Origin: Zobellia uliginosa
Lineage (GTDB): Bacteria; Bacteroidota; Bacteroidia; Flavobacteriales; Flavobacteriaceae
DNA: 64,000 nt
NCBI RefSeq assembly: GCF_900156625.1
Contig: NZ_FTOB01000008.1
Coordinates: forward strand, 1 to 64,000
Reading direction: 5' to 3'
Below the pieces are notes generated by a model. The model was not told where the DNA came from, made no database searches, and saw nothing but the letters and a program-made list of their open reading frames with translations. Shown in pieces: positions 42,339 to 51,502 of the stretch (position 1 is its first letter; every line of letters starts with the position of its first letter). The position numbers were made by a program, and so were the translations under genes.

Positions 42339-43885
42339 TATGCATCTATTTTTTTATTGGTCTTTGTACTTCCTTTGGTTATTTTCTTTACTAAGTATTC
42401 ACTGCCCAAGATTTCCGAGCAAGTGACCACACTACTGATGGTTACCCCTAGAATGCCGTGCATATTGATGCTTTGCCCCGTAAAAAAGAGGTTTTTTATT
42501 TTGGTGCGCGGCGAGATAAAGGTCTTTAAGGGGGTATTTACGTTTTTTGCATATCCGTACATGGAGCCTTCGTTAGAGCCTATGTAGTCTCTATACGATA
42601 AAGGGGTAGAGGTATGAACCGATTGAATGCTTTTACGGATATTCGGAAATTTTTTTTCCAATGCACACAAAAACGCTTCTATTTTAGTCTGTTTGAATTC
42701 CTCGTAAGTCTCGCCCCGACTGTTTTTTTGCGTAACCGTATTGAAAGTGCCCGACCAAGGTTCGAGTTCCTCATAGCGCATATAGGTTATGGCGGTCAAC
42801 TGGTCGGCCCATTCGCCTTGGTTTTTACGGGCCCCCATAGATACCATATAGGCTTCGGGCCATGATTCTTGGGTGTAGTTGTGCGAATTCCAAACCGCGT
42901 TATAGTCTTTAAAGTGGTAATAATTGTGGTTTAGGTATTTAAAGGTTTTTGGTTTGAGTACAATATGGATGCTGAAAGCGGAAATAGTGCTTTCTATACT
43001 TTCTATGCGTCTGGTGTACGATTTTCTAAAATGCTCTTGCCCTACCATTTTTATGGTAATCTTCGGTTCTATGTTCGAAATGAACAGGTCGCCTTTTATG
43101 ATGTCTCCCTTTTTGGTTACCACCGAAACTACCTTTTGGTCTTCAACGTTGAACTTGGTTACCTCGCAATGTTTATAGGTTTCCCCACCGTTTTCCTTTA
43201 AACGTTTTATGAGTAATTTGGTGATTTGGCTCCCGCCATCGGCACACCTGTACGAGCTTTGTATGTACGAGTTTATGGAAAGTGCGTGTACGTAGAAGGG
43301 GGTCTTGTCGGGTTCGCCTGCATACAAAAGGTTGGAGCCGGCAAGAACGGCACGCAGCTTCTCGTTTTCGGTGATGGAGTCAATATACTTTTTGGCGGGC
43401 AGGGTAAAAAGCTCGGTATCGTCATGATATGGCTTGCCGAGTCTTAAGTTATACAGTGGAAATTTTCCACAGGTATCCTGTAGTTTTTTACAATATTGAT
43501 GAATGGCTTCCTTTTCTTCGGGAAACTCTTCTACCAGCCTACGTTCAAAATTTTCATAGCCCTGGGCATGGGGATATTCCTTTGGGTCGCCATCAAATGT
43601 GATCAGGTCAAAACCGTCTTCGTCCAAACGGGTCAGGTGTAGTCCGTCTAGAATATCTAAGTATTCAAAATAGCGGTAGAGGTTCTGGCCTTTTTCCAAT
43701 CCTCCTAAATAATGAACGCCCGTATCAAAAATAGTACGCTCGCGTACAAAGGTCTGTAGGTTGCCCCCGTATTGGTTGTTTTTTTCCAATACGCAGACAC
43801 TTTTGCCCTCACGCGCCATGATAATGGCCGAAACAAGTCCGCCCATACCACTGCCTATTATCACTACGTCATAATGTTCGTTCAT
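42338..43885 (-). CDS. CrtI/retinol-reductase-like FAD oxidoreductase (pigment cluster)
   Basis: The 515-residue flavoprotein has an N-terminal FAD motif (GSGMGGLVSAIIMAREGKSV) and the C-terminal phytoene-desaturase-type segment (FTGQSINMHGILGVT). It belongs to the phytoene dehydrogenase and all-trans-retinol 13,14-reductase group, which act on conjugated polyenes. In an aryl-polyene pigment cluster it may set or remove a double bond or adjust the chromophore. The substrate is inference. Its ends overlap both neighbours by one base. Confidence 0.85.
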   Translation of the reverse strand: MNEHYDVVIIGSGMGGLVSAIIMAREGKSVCVLEKNNQYGGNLQTFVRERTIFDTGVHYLGGLEKGQNLYRYFEYLDILDGLHLTRLDEDGFDLITFDGDPKEYPHAQGYENFERRLVEEFPEEKEAIHQYCKKLQDTCGKFPLYNLRLGKPYHDDTELFTLPAKKYIDSITENEKLRAVLAGSNLLYAGEPDKTPFYVHALSINSYIQSSYRCADGGSQITKLLIKRLKENGGETYKHCEVTKFNVEDQKVVSVVTKKGDIIKGDLFISNIEPKITIKMVGQEHFRKSYTRRIESIESTISAFSIHIVLKPKTFKYLNHNYYHFKDYNAVWNSHNYTQESWPEAYMVSMGARKNQGEWADQLTAITYMRYEELEPWSGTFNTVTQKNSRGETYEEFKQTKIEAFLCALEKKFPNIRKSIQSVHTSTPLSYRDYIGSNEGSMYGYAKNVNTPLKTFISPRTKIKNLFFTGQSINMHGILGVTISSVVTCSEILGSEYLVKKITKGSTKTNKKIDA

Positions 43886-46800
43886 TAACTGCGTCGTTTT
43901 TTTAATAACCTAAAGTTATCATTTTGTTGGCTGGTAGCGAAACCTAATGCCTCTATAGGCGATAATTCCATTTGTTGTGCTTCTTTCAATAAAATCAAGG
44001 TCTCGACCGTATCGCCCAAAAGTTCGGCCAGTTGCCCGCTTTCCATCTTTATATCGACCAGAACGAGCTCGGCATCGGTTTCAAATGCTTGGGCCATGTT
44101 CTCGGCAAGGCTTATTTTACTGTAGTTTTGGGTCAAAAAGTTATTCTTTAGCAACAGGGCCGCTTCGTGGTCGCCCAAATATGTCGTTATTTTCCTATCG
44201 ATGGAATCTAGGGCAAGCAACAGGTCTAGCTGTCCGTAATCTTGCGATAGGTGTATCATTTTGGTTTTCTTTCCTATGTGCTTTAAAAGCAATGTATAGG
44301 TTTCTTTATGGGCGGCCAGGTCAAGTTTGACGCTTTTGTAAACCGTATCGCCCTTGTATCTATAGTTTTCCAAAAGGGTTTTGGTCCAATAGTCTTGATC
44401 TTCGATTTCATTTCTAAGCCTTTGGAATTCCTTCCTGAAATAGGCGCCCAATTGCTTGGCACGTTCGCTATAGTTTTTGCCGAATTTGGGGTCGTTGGCC
44501 TTGATCTTGGGCAAGAGTTCTATGGTGATGCTCCCATCGCGAATGATAAAACTTCCCTTTGGCAGTACTTCGGAATTACCGTGTATGAGTACCGGAAGAA
44601 TATCCAATTCAAATTGCTGCGCCAAATAAAAGGCCCCTTTGTGAAAACGTTTGATCTTATTGCTGGAAGAGCGTGTGCCTTCGGGAAAAGCGATCAAGCT
44701 GAAACCTTGGGCGACTTTTTCCTTTAAATAGGCCTCGCCGTTTTCTATACCTCCGGAAACAGGATAGGCGCCTGCCAATTTAGCCGCACTACCGAATACG
44801 GGCGAGTTGTAGACCCAGTCGTTTACCAAAAATACAATTTTAGGATGGAGCATGCCAATGGCCAGAATGTCTAAAAAACTGGTGTGGTTGGCAATGATCA
44901 TTACCGGTTTTTCAAAGGTTTCCTTACTGAGGTTTTTTATTTTTTTGGATACAAAGGGGTTGGTGTACAACACTGAACCCATGAGTTTGGAAACCGCTCG
45001 ATGAAAGCCGATATTCTCTTCCATTAGGCTTTGGGGCGATAGTTTTAATTTGGCCCATCCGTATATGGAATACAAAAATCCTCCCGTACCGAAATACCCG
45101 AACGACAATACCGAATGGATAAAATAACGCAAGGATATAGGGCGTTTATCGGCACTTCCGATAAAGAGCCTGAAGAGCAGGGGTTGAACGGTAAAGGCCA
45201 CAAATGCCGCCGAAAGGATCCCGATTAAGGAAACGGTGGAAATGGTATACAGTACGGGATGCTTGGCGAATATCAAGACCCCGACGCCAGCAATAGTGGT
45301 GATGACCGAGAGTAATATGGAGGTCTTATGGGTGTGTAGCACCTTTTCCCCTGTGCGGTATTCGGTAAGCAAGCCGTTGGTTATGAAAATACTGTAATCT
45401 ACCCCAAGACCGAAAATAAAACTGCAGATGATGATATTGAAAATATTGAATTCGATATGGAAAAGGCCCATGATGCCCACGGTCAAAAACCAGGTGAGAA
45501 ATATGGGTATGCTGGTCACCACGGTCAGGGAAAGGCTACGGTAGAAAAAGAAGAGAATAAATAGCACCACGATTAAGGAATAACCGATAAGGCTATTAAA
45601 ATCGTTCTTTAAGTTGCCCAAAAAGGTTTCGTTTACCTGTTGGCGGTCAATGAGCAGGGTATTGGGCGAGTTCTCGAACTGTTCGCGAATAAGGTCGATA
45701 TGGTCTTCATCTACCTTTATCAGGGAGGTGATGGTGGTGCCGTTTTCGTCCTTTACGATGTAATCATCAAGGGAAAACGATTTTATGGCTTCAAAGTCGT
45801 CGACCTCTAGGGGTTCGAAATCGGCGTTCAGCAGATCGTAAAACTTGTTGAAGGTAGTGGGTTTAAAACCGAATTCGTTTCCACTTTCGATCAGCTTCTT
45901 TTGGGTTGTTTTGATTTTAGTCGCGCTCCAGAAATCCTTCCATAGGGCTATTTTTTCCTCTTGGGTCGTTTTTGCCCGTATGAGTCCGCCCACAGAGCTG
46001 AAGCTTAGTATTTTGTCGTTCGCTTCAAGGGTCTTTAGAATGTTGTAGAGCGAATCGTTTTGTCCTAATACGGTCTGGGTGTCGTTACCGTAAGTGGCCA
46101 GGTAAATGGATTTTGAACTGATGTCCGTTAAGGTTTCCAATCGTTTTCGTGCATCGCGCAATAGTTCGGTCTCGTAGTTTAGCCTGGCAATATCTTTGTT
46201 GAAGACCACCTTGTTATAGGTAAAGATGCTAATAAGGGAAAAAAGTACTAGGCCCATAATGGCCCATTTCGATTTGTGGAAATCAAAAGATGCCACCCGA
46301 TCTAAAATGGTGCGTCTAGAGCTCACCGCTTTCTTTGCGGAATAGACCTGTGGGACGAAGAGCAAGGCAAAAACCGATGCGCCCAAAACACTGACCGCCG
46401 CAAAAATACCTAGGTCTTGCAGGGCCTGTGATTCTAAAAAGAGGAGGCATAAAAAGGCAGATGCCGTAGTAAGGCTGCTCATTAAAATGGAGGGGGCCAC
46501 TTCTTTGTAGAGGTTTTCCGCTCCGTTACCGTTTCGTATATGCGTCAGTATATGCAAGGCATAATCAAGGGTAACCCCTAAGAGGACCGAACCTATGCCC
46601 AGGGATATGGCCGAAATCTTTTCGCGAAGAATACACAAAAAGGCAATCGATAATAGTGCGCCGATTAATGTGGGCAGGAAAAGGATAAAGGGCAGGGCCA
46701 GTTTTCTGTAAAAAAGCATCAAAATAACGATGAGCAGGGTCATGGCAATGCTTACCGTAAACTGGATGTCGCTTCTGATCTGTTTGGCATTGGCTACGGC

Positions 46801-47571
46801 AACCAAGGCGGCCCCATAGTATTCGCTGTGTACCTTGCCGGTATAGGCTGCGTTCAGTTGGTTCTGCAGTTCGTACAAGGCATCTGAAAAAGGCAGGTTT
46901 TTGTCGGTTTCGTTGGAGCCATAGGCCGGGGTTAGAAAAAGAAGGATGTTCTTTTCCTCTTGGTCGACCAAGAAACCGTTCTTTAATTTAAAATCTTCGC
47001 CTACACCTAATTCCTGTAGCCTTTTCAGCGCAATGAACGAGAGCCGTAAAGGGTCTTTTACAATGGTCTTTTTGGCAACGATACCCGATGGGGAAATAAG
47101 TGTCCTGTAATTTTCGGCAGTGATATGGGCGATACTGTCCGAGTTTATTTTTTGGGCAATCTGTGGATAGTCGTCAGGTTCTAGAAATAAGGGCAGATGC
47201 TCGTATACTAGGTCTAGGGTCTTGGGTACGTCATCGGAATTGACCCGACCTTGTATGTTTTTAATAAACTCCGATTGGTTTTGCTCTAGGCTATCGAGAA
47301 GGTCTCTGGCGTATTGGGTAAGGTCGTTTACGCCGCCTTCTTCATCTTTTTGTATGCTGATGATGATCTTGTCGGTAAACGTAATCGACTTTAAGACCTT
47401 TTGAATGCGTTGCGCTTCTTCATTGGCGGGAATGAGCGAGGTGATATCATCTTCAAACTGTATTCTGGAAACAATGGCAGATAGGCCCATCACGACCAAT
47501 AGAAGTATCGCTACGGATAATTTACGCTTTTGCGCAATGAGTCGATATGCCTTAAAGAAAAAATTACCCAT
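43885..47571 (-). CDS. MMPL transporter / lysophospholipid acyltransferase / methyltransferase fusion
   Basis: A 1228-residue protein. Residues 1-830 form an MMPL/RND-type exporter with two sets of about six membrane helices, each after a large extracytoplasmic loop. Residues 870-1060 form a PlsC-type acyltransferase with NHTSFLD (the NHX4D motif) and FPEGTRSSSNKIKR. The last ~150 residues look like a SAM-methyltransferase-like Rossmann fold without strong motifs. This trifunctional arrangement is a known flavobacterial type. In the cluster it probably moves the pigment or its acyl precursor across the inner membrane and attaches it to a glycerolipid or DAR acceptor. The overlap with genes on both sides is tight. 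Confidence 0.88.
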   Translation of the reverse strand: MGNFFFKAYRLIAQKRKLSVAILLLVVMGLSAIVSRIQFEDDITSLIPANEEAQRIQKVLKSITFTDKIIISIQKDEEGGVNDLTQYARDLLDSLEQNQSEFIKNIQGRVNSDDVPKTLDLVYEHLPLFLEPDDYPQIAQKINSDSIAHITAENYRTLISPSGIVAKKTIVKDPLRLSFIALKRLQELGVGEDFKLKNGFLVDQEEKNILLFLTPAYGSNETDKNLPFSDALYELQNQLNAAYTGKVHSEYYGAALVAVANAKQIRSDIQFTVSIAMTLLIVILMLFYRKLALPFILFLPTLIGALLSIAFLCILREKISAISLGIGSVLLGVTLDYALHILTHIRNGNGAENLYKEVAPSILMSSLTTASAFLCLLFLESQALQDLGIFAAVSVLGASVFALLFVPQVYSAKKAVSSRRTILDRVASFDFHKSKWAIMGLVLFSLISIFTYNKVVFNKDIARLNYETELLRDARKRLETLTDISSKSIYLATYGNDTQTVLGQNDSLYNILKTLEANDKILSFSSVGGLIRAKTTQEEKIALWKDFWSATKIKTTQKKLIESGNEFGFKPTTFNKFYDLLNADFEPLEVDDFEAIKSFSLDDYIVKDENGTTITSLIKVDEDHIDLIREQFENSPNTLLIDRQQVNETFLGNLKNDFNSLIGYSLIVVLFILFFFYRSLSLTVVTSIPIFLTWFLTVGIMGLFHIEFNIFNIIICSFIFGLGVDYSIFITNGLLTEYRTGEKVLHTHKTSILLSVITTIAGVGVLIFAKHPVLYTISTVSLIGILSAAFVAFTVQPLLFRLFIGSADKRPISLRYFIHSVLSFGYFGTGGFLYSIYGWAKLKLSPQSLMEENIGFHRAVSKLMGSVLYTNPFVSKKIKNLSKETFEKPVMIIANHTSFLDILAIGMLHPKIVFLVNDWVYNSPVFGSAAKLAGAYPVSGGIENGEAYLKEKVAQGFSLIAFPEGTRSSSNKIKRFHKGAFYLAQQFELDILPVLIHGNSEVLPKGSFIIRDGSITIELLPKIKANDPKFGKNYSERAKQLGAYFRKEFQRLRNEIEDQDYWTKTLLENYRYKGDTVYKSVKLDLAAHKETYTLLLKHIGKKTKMIHLSQDYGQLDLLLALDSIDRKITTYLGDHEAALLLKNNFLTQNYSKISLAENMAQAFETDAELVLVDIKMESGQLAELLGDTVETLILLKEAQQMELSPIEALGFATSQQNDNFRLLKKRRS

Positions 47572-48733
47572 TGTCTACGATTATTTTTTTCTTTCCGAAG
47601 AATAGAATCGTTAGATAACCGATGATGCCGAAAAACAGGGCGGACAAAATGGCCAAGGCAAAACTGCCGATAAGGTATGTCTTTAGGTTTTGTAGCATTC
47701 CAAAATTTTCGGTCATGTGTTCCATGGAAAAGGAAACCTCTTCGCCAGTTATCCATACCCCGATTTTAATACTAAAATAGACAATAAAAGGGATTAGGGG
47801 CGGTAGGCTGATATTCGAAAATGCAAAGGTGATCGCCTTGTTCAGCCGAAATACCGTAGCCAGGGCAAAAACGAGTATGGTTTGAAAGCCCCAAAAGGGG
47901 GCTATGCCCAAAAAGACACCAAGGGCTATGGATAAGGCCTTTATTTTGGGGGAGTCGTCACTGCGGAGCAGGTCTTCCAACAAAAATTTTTTAAAGCCTT
48001 TTTTTTTTATTTTACGGATAAAGTTACGAGGCTTTATATAGAAGATGGTAACGATGACCAGCCAAGTGTTCAGCACGCTGATGCGGGCAAAGTCGGGTAC
48101 GGTCCTAAAGTGCGATACCCTTTCGGTTTCGTCGTACAAAATACGGACGGGCACATTTTTTACAAGGGTGCCGTCCCAGGCCAAACGAACGATGACCTCT
48201 ATTTCAAACTCGAATTTTGGGGTATAGAACTTTAAGTCTTTCAAAGCATGCAGCGGATATAGCCGATAGCCGCATTGGGTATCTTGAAGCTTGGTCCCTG
48301 TTTCGAACCAAAACCAAAAGTTGGAGAACTTGTTGCCAAAACTACTTTTGCCGGGAACATCTTCTTGTTGCATGTTCCGTGAGCCGATATACAGCACGTT
48401 TGGGGTTTCTTCCTTTTGCAATTCATCTAAGAAAACGCTGAGGTCTTCGGGAAAATGCTGCCCGTCGGAGTCTATGGTTATCGCATAATCGTATCCTTGG
48501 GAAATAGCGGCCTTAAAACCTACTTGAAGGGCATTGCCCTTGCCTTTGTTTTCCGGTAAATGGATTTGCTCTATTGCTGGATAGTTTTTTAGGATGTCGG
48601 ACGTGCCGTCAGTGGCCCCGTCGTTTATTACGATGACGGCGTCGGTGCGTTCTAAAATACCGTCAAGTACCCGCTTTAGTGTGCCCGCATTATTATAAGT
48701 GGGCACCAATACGCAACAATTGAGCTGCTGCAT
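47564..48733 (-). CDS. Family 2 glycosyltransferase fused to DUF2062
   Basis: About 389 residues from ATG 48733; an upstream TTG would add 13 residues before the conserved start CCVLVPTYNNAGTL and is unlikely. Residues 1-230 are a GT2 glycosyltransferase (VVINDGATDGTSD, ITIDSDGQHFPED with the DXD-like metal site, GYRLYP). After a membrane segment, the C-terminal part is DUF2062 (SIALGVFLGIAPFWGFQT and IPFIVYFSIKIGVW). It may glycosylate or mannosylate a lipid in pigment assembly; this is uncertain. It overlaps the exporter gene by eight bases. Confidence 0.85.
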   Translation of the reverse strand: MQQLNCCVLVPTYNNAGTLKRVLDGILERTDAVIVINDGATDGTSDILKNYPAIEQIHLPENKGKGNALQVGFKAAISQGYDYAITIDSDGQHFPEDLSVFLDELQKEETPNVLYIGSRNMQQEDVPGKSSFGNKFSNFWFWFETGTKLQDTQCGYRLYPLHALKDLKFYTPKFEFEIEVIVRLAWDGTLVKNVPVRILYDETERVSHFRTVPDFARISVLNTWLVIVTIFYIKPRNFIRKIKKKGFKKFLLEDLLRSDDSPKIKALSIALGVFLGIAPFWGFQTILVFALATVFRLNKAITFAFSNISLPPLIPFIVYFSIKIGVWITGEEVSFSMEHMTENFGMLQNLKTYLIGSFALAILSALFFGIIGYLTILFFGKKKIIVDNG

Positions 48734-48825
48734 AGTATTTTGAAGTGATGGGGTAAGGGTCGGCACGAGCAATTTTTTTCAAAGGGTTCAGAAAACAGGT
48801 CCTGAATTTTCAGCAAAGATACGTA

Positions 48826-49329
48826 TTACGAACCTTGTAACAATTGCCTTTCTGATTCGTTAAAGGCTTCTGATCTGGAAATATACCCTTTTACAAAATC
48901 CTTGCTGTTCTTATTGGGGATGGTGTTGAAGTTCTCGATTATAAATTGTTTGTCTTCCTCAATGTTTTTGGTGTACCCCGTAATCTTGGGTACGTTCTCT
49001 TGAACGCTTAGACGAATACAGCGTATTTCAACATTATCGGGTTCGGCCGCTATGGCAAATTCCAAAAGTTCCGCCCCTTCCTTAAAAAAGGTCTTTTTTT
49101 CTTTCATGCCTTTGGCGTATTTCGCCATCATTGTAGTTACCGCCCCTTTAAAGGCTACCAGCGTCTTGTTGTCGGTTTTGGCTACCGAAACCAGGTCGTT
49201 ATTAAGTGTAATGGTGGCTCTTTCATTACCCGAAGCTTCAACGTAGGCTGTTCTCACCCGGGACAAATCTACTGGATTTGTAAGGGGTAAAAGTGAAAAA
49301 AAAGCGAGCAGAACTAGTTTTAAGTGCAT
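48826..49329 (-). CDS. Secreted hypothetical protein (pigment cluster)
   Basis: The 167-residue protein has a short signal peptide (MHLKLVLLAFFSLLPLTNPV) and a helical mature domain with ATITLNNDLVSVAKTDN, a lysine-rich MMAKYAKGMKEKKTFFKEG and a C-terminal FVKGYISRSEAFNES segment. I do not recognise a fold. Genes of this size and type occur between the glycosyltransferase and dehydratase genes of flexirubin-type loci, which supports a conserved but unknown role in the periplasm. The gap to the dehydratase gene upstream of it is 5 bp. Confidence 0.72.
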   Translation of the reverse strand: MHLKLVLLAFFSLLPLTNPVDLSRVRTAYVEASGNERATITLNNDLVSVAKTDNKTLVAFKGAVTTMMAKYAKGMKEKKTFFKEGAELLEFAIAAEPDNVEIRCIRLSVQENVPKITGYTKNIEEDKQFIIENFNTIPNKNSKDFVKGYISRSEAFNESERQLLQGS

Positions 49330-49334
49330 AAAAT

Positions 49335-49703
49335 CTAGGTTAATATATTGAAGGTAGCGCTTAATTTTAAGGCCAATGTATCGTCAAAAGTTGTAGTGTT
49401 CTTCACTTTTACGATTGCATCTTCCTCGGTAATCGTCAGCTTGAGTTGAATGGTTTCGTTTTTCTCAGGATTGATAATGGCCATGAACTTTATGTTCGTG
49501 GCGACCGAAAGAAACAGCATTTTTTCCGTAGCCTGCTCGGTGAGTTCTTTGATGATCTGGATCATACATACACCGGGCATTACGGGGTTGCCGGGAAAAT
49601 GGCCCTTGAAAACATCATGCGCGGCGTTTAGTTTAACCGTGGCAGTTACGCTCTGTCCTTCCTTTTCAAAACTTTCAACGGAATACAATCCTTCGATCAA
49701 CAT
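49335..49703 (-). CDS. FabZ-like hot-dog dehydratase (pigment cluster)
   Basis: A 122-residue hot-dog protein resembling 3-hydroxyacyl-ACP dehydratase. It has HDVFKGHFPGNPVMPGVCMI, in which His of GHFPG and the following residues form the FabZ active site. The length is slightly below FabZ (about 140). In a polyene-forming type II system, such enzymes remove water after each ketoreduction, producing the conjugated chain. It is one of three dehydratase-like genes in the cluster. It is closely spaced with both neighbours. Confidence 0.85.
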   Translation of the reverse strand: MLIEGLYSVESFEKEGQSVTATVKLNAAHDVFKGHFPGNPVMPGVCMIQIIKELTEQATEKMLFLSVATNIKFMAIINPEKNETIQLKLTITEEDAIVKVKNTTTFDDTLALKLSATFNILT

Positions 49704-49708
49704 GTCCT

Positions 49709-50296
49709 TTATAATTTAAATTTATATGCGGCACCTATTTGAAATACCCCATTGAGATTGCTTCCGGCTTCTTCGTAATAATCGTCTTCGCCAAAGAAGT
49801 CAACGCTTATGGTTCCTTGCTTGTACCTTGCTTCAAGTATCAGGCCAAAATCAAACTCGTAGCCTATTCCTCCAAAAACGACGACATCTAGAGGCGAGAT
49901 TTCATCGTCGACGTTAAAGTTGGTCAAGTTAACAAAATTGTTGTCAAAGTTAATATCCAGTCCCAAACCGAGTATAAAATGAAACCCCTTGTCAGGGCTT
50001 ACGTAAAATTTGTTCGGTATACCGATGGAAATATAGTTGATGTTTACATCGCCATATGCGTCGGAATTCGATTTGCCCCCTTGATTGGAATATAGGATTT
50101 CAGGTTGTAAGGAGTAGTAATCCGTTAGTGAAATGTCGGCAAAGGCGCCGATGTATACTCCTGATTTGGTGTCAAGGGCGGTGTTACTGATGTTCGAACT
50201 GTTCAGACCTGCCTTTATACCGGGGCGCGTCTGTGCCATGGTCATGCCCGTGCTGTAAAAAACCACTAGCATGATAAGAAGTTTTACGGTTTTCAT
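49709..50296 (-). CDS. PorT-like outer-membrane beta-barrel protein
   Basis: A 195-residue product with a signal peptide (TVKLLIMLVVFYSTGMTMAQ) and barrel strands. Motifs GIKAGLNSSNISN, YSLQPEILYSNQGGKSN and the final GAAYKFKL are typical of the PorT/'outer membrane protein beta-barrel' family of Bacteroidota. It overlaps the next gene upstream by four bases (50293-50296). Its presence in a pigment operon is less common and it may help move or hold the pigment in the outer membrane. Confidence 0.8.
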   Translation of the reverse strand: MKTVKLLIMLVVFYSTGMTMAQTRPGIKAGLNSSNISNTALDTKSGVYIGAFADISLTDYYSLQPEILYSNQGGKSNSDAYGDVNINYISIGIPNKFYVSPDKGFHFILGLGLDINFDNNFVNLTNFNVDDEISPLDVVVFGGIGYEFDFGLILEARYKQGTISVDFFGEDDYYEEAGSNLNGVFQIGAAYKFKL

Positions 50297-50904
50297 TTGA
50301 ACGATTTTAATGTAATATGAAGTTTGAAGTTGTAGTGTGCTATTTCAATTTCCTTGGCAAACTGGTCGTCGATATTGCTAAAGAAAAATTCTACTTTTTT
50401 TTGGTTTCGGTCAACCCGGGCAATTCTGTTCAGCTGCCCCTTCTTGTAATAAAAATAATGTTTTTTAGATAAGATGTCGCTCTGTAATACGGTATGGCTA
50501 TTCACGTTAAATTGATTCTTTACTTGTGACTGCTCCTGTATTAACGCTTTAAAATCCCGTTTTAAGATGTTGATGAGTACTTTTTTGTCCAATTCCTTTA
50601 AAATCCGGTTAACCACGAAGTCGTTTTCCTTAAAGGTGAAATCGAAAATGGTGTTGCCTATTTCGGTGGTAAACGCGATGCGATGGTGTTCGGGCCCCAA
50701 CTTTTTGACGATAAAAATACCTCCGAACGATTTGTTGAACGCATCGATTTTGGCCTTGTATACATAGTCTTTCTCGGGATTTGAAAAATAGGGGTTTTGA
50801 AGCTCTTGAGAAGATTCTGTGCGGGGTTCAAACCCATTTTTGGCAGGGTAAGAAGCGCATCCGACCCATAGAAAAAGGCAAAGGCTACTGAGTAAAGACC
50901 GCAT
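50293..50904 (-). CDS. Lipoprotein of unknown function (pigment cluster)
   Basis: The 203-residue product has a lipoprotein signal (SLLSSLCLFLWVGC; Cys near 16) followed by a beta-rich domain (IFIVKKLGPEHHRIAFTTEI, NTIFDFTFKENDFVV, FKLHITLKS). This recalls the half-barrel of LolA/LolB or DUF-type lipid carriers. The start overlaps the LolA gene by 20 bases and the end overlaps the barrel gene by four, so all three are co-translated. A LolB-like receptor role for the adjacent LolA is an attractive guess; there is no direct evidence. Confidence 0.75.
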   Translation of the reverse strand: MRSLLSSLCLFLWVGCASYPAKNGFEPRTESSQELQNPYFSNPEKDYVYKAKIDAFNKSFGGIFIVKKLGPEHHRIAFTTEIGNTIFDFTFKENDFVVNRILKELDKKVLINILKRDFKALIQEQSQVKNQFNVNSHTVLQSDILSKKHYFYYKKGQLNRIARVDRNQKKVEFFFSNIDDQFAKEIEIAHYNFKLHITLKSFK

Positions 50905-51502
50905 CTGACAAGGTTTTGTTCACGACACGATCGGTAAATTTAATTTGGGTATAGTCGTCTGAGGGTTCGATCATTTTCACCTCGGTTACATCGCCGTTGG
51001 CGTTAAAGGAAAGGTGAAAGGCTTTGATGAACTTGGCAAACTGTTCGTCTTTCGGAAGAAAGTATACCAAACTAGAATCGTTTATTTTAAAATATTTGAT
51101 GTTGAACTCATTGTCATCGAACATATCGCCACGTATACTGGCCGTAATGAGTTGGTTCAACTGTTTGAATATTTTGTTCGACCCCACGTCCATATTACTC
51201 TTGTTACCGTCGTCGTTGATGTATAGGGTTTCGTTTTTGAACAAGACCGAATAGGCAAAGGGCTTGGTGTATTGCCACTTGACCAGGTTGGGGGCCTTGA
51301 AGGCCAATTGGCCCTGTGATACGATATCGTCTGATAGGAAGTCTAGGTGCTTGTATTGGGTAAAATCGCTCATTACCGTGGTAATCGCCTCTGCCCGGGT
51401 CTTTACCTTGGTCTTTAGCGCCGTGGCTTCGTCCGGCGTCATTTGCTTTTGTGCAACGGCCGAAACGGAAATAAAAAGGATAAGAAAAAGTATCTTATGC
51501 AT
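50885..51502 (-). CDS. LolA-family outer-membrane lipid carrier (pigment cluster)
   Basis: The 205-residue periplasmic protein has a signal peptide (HKILFLILFISVSAVAQK) and the LolA half-barrel pattern: FTQYKHLDFLSDDIVSQGQL, FKAPNLVKWQYTKPF and FLPKDEQFAKFIKAFHLSFN. LolA-like proteins carry hydrophobic cargo across the periplasm. Pigment loci of the aryl-polyene/flexirubin type contain their own copy, which probably carries the lipid-like pigment. It overlaps the deacetylase gene by eight bases. Confidence 0.88.
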   Translation of the reverse strand: MHKILFLILFISVSAVAQKQMTPDEATALKTKVKTRAEAITTVMSDFTQYKHLDFLSDDIVSQGQLAFKAPNLVKWQYTKPFAYSVLFKNETLYINDDGNKSNMDVGSNKIFKQLNQLITASIRGDMFDDNEFNIKYFKINDSSLVYFLPKDEQFAKFIKAFHLSFNANGDVTEVKMIEPSDDYTQIKFTDRVVNKTLSDAVFTQ

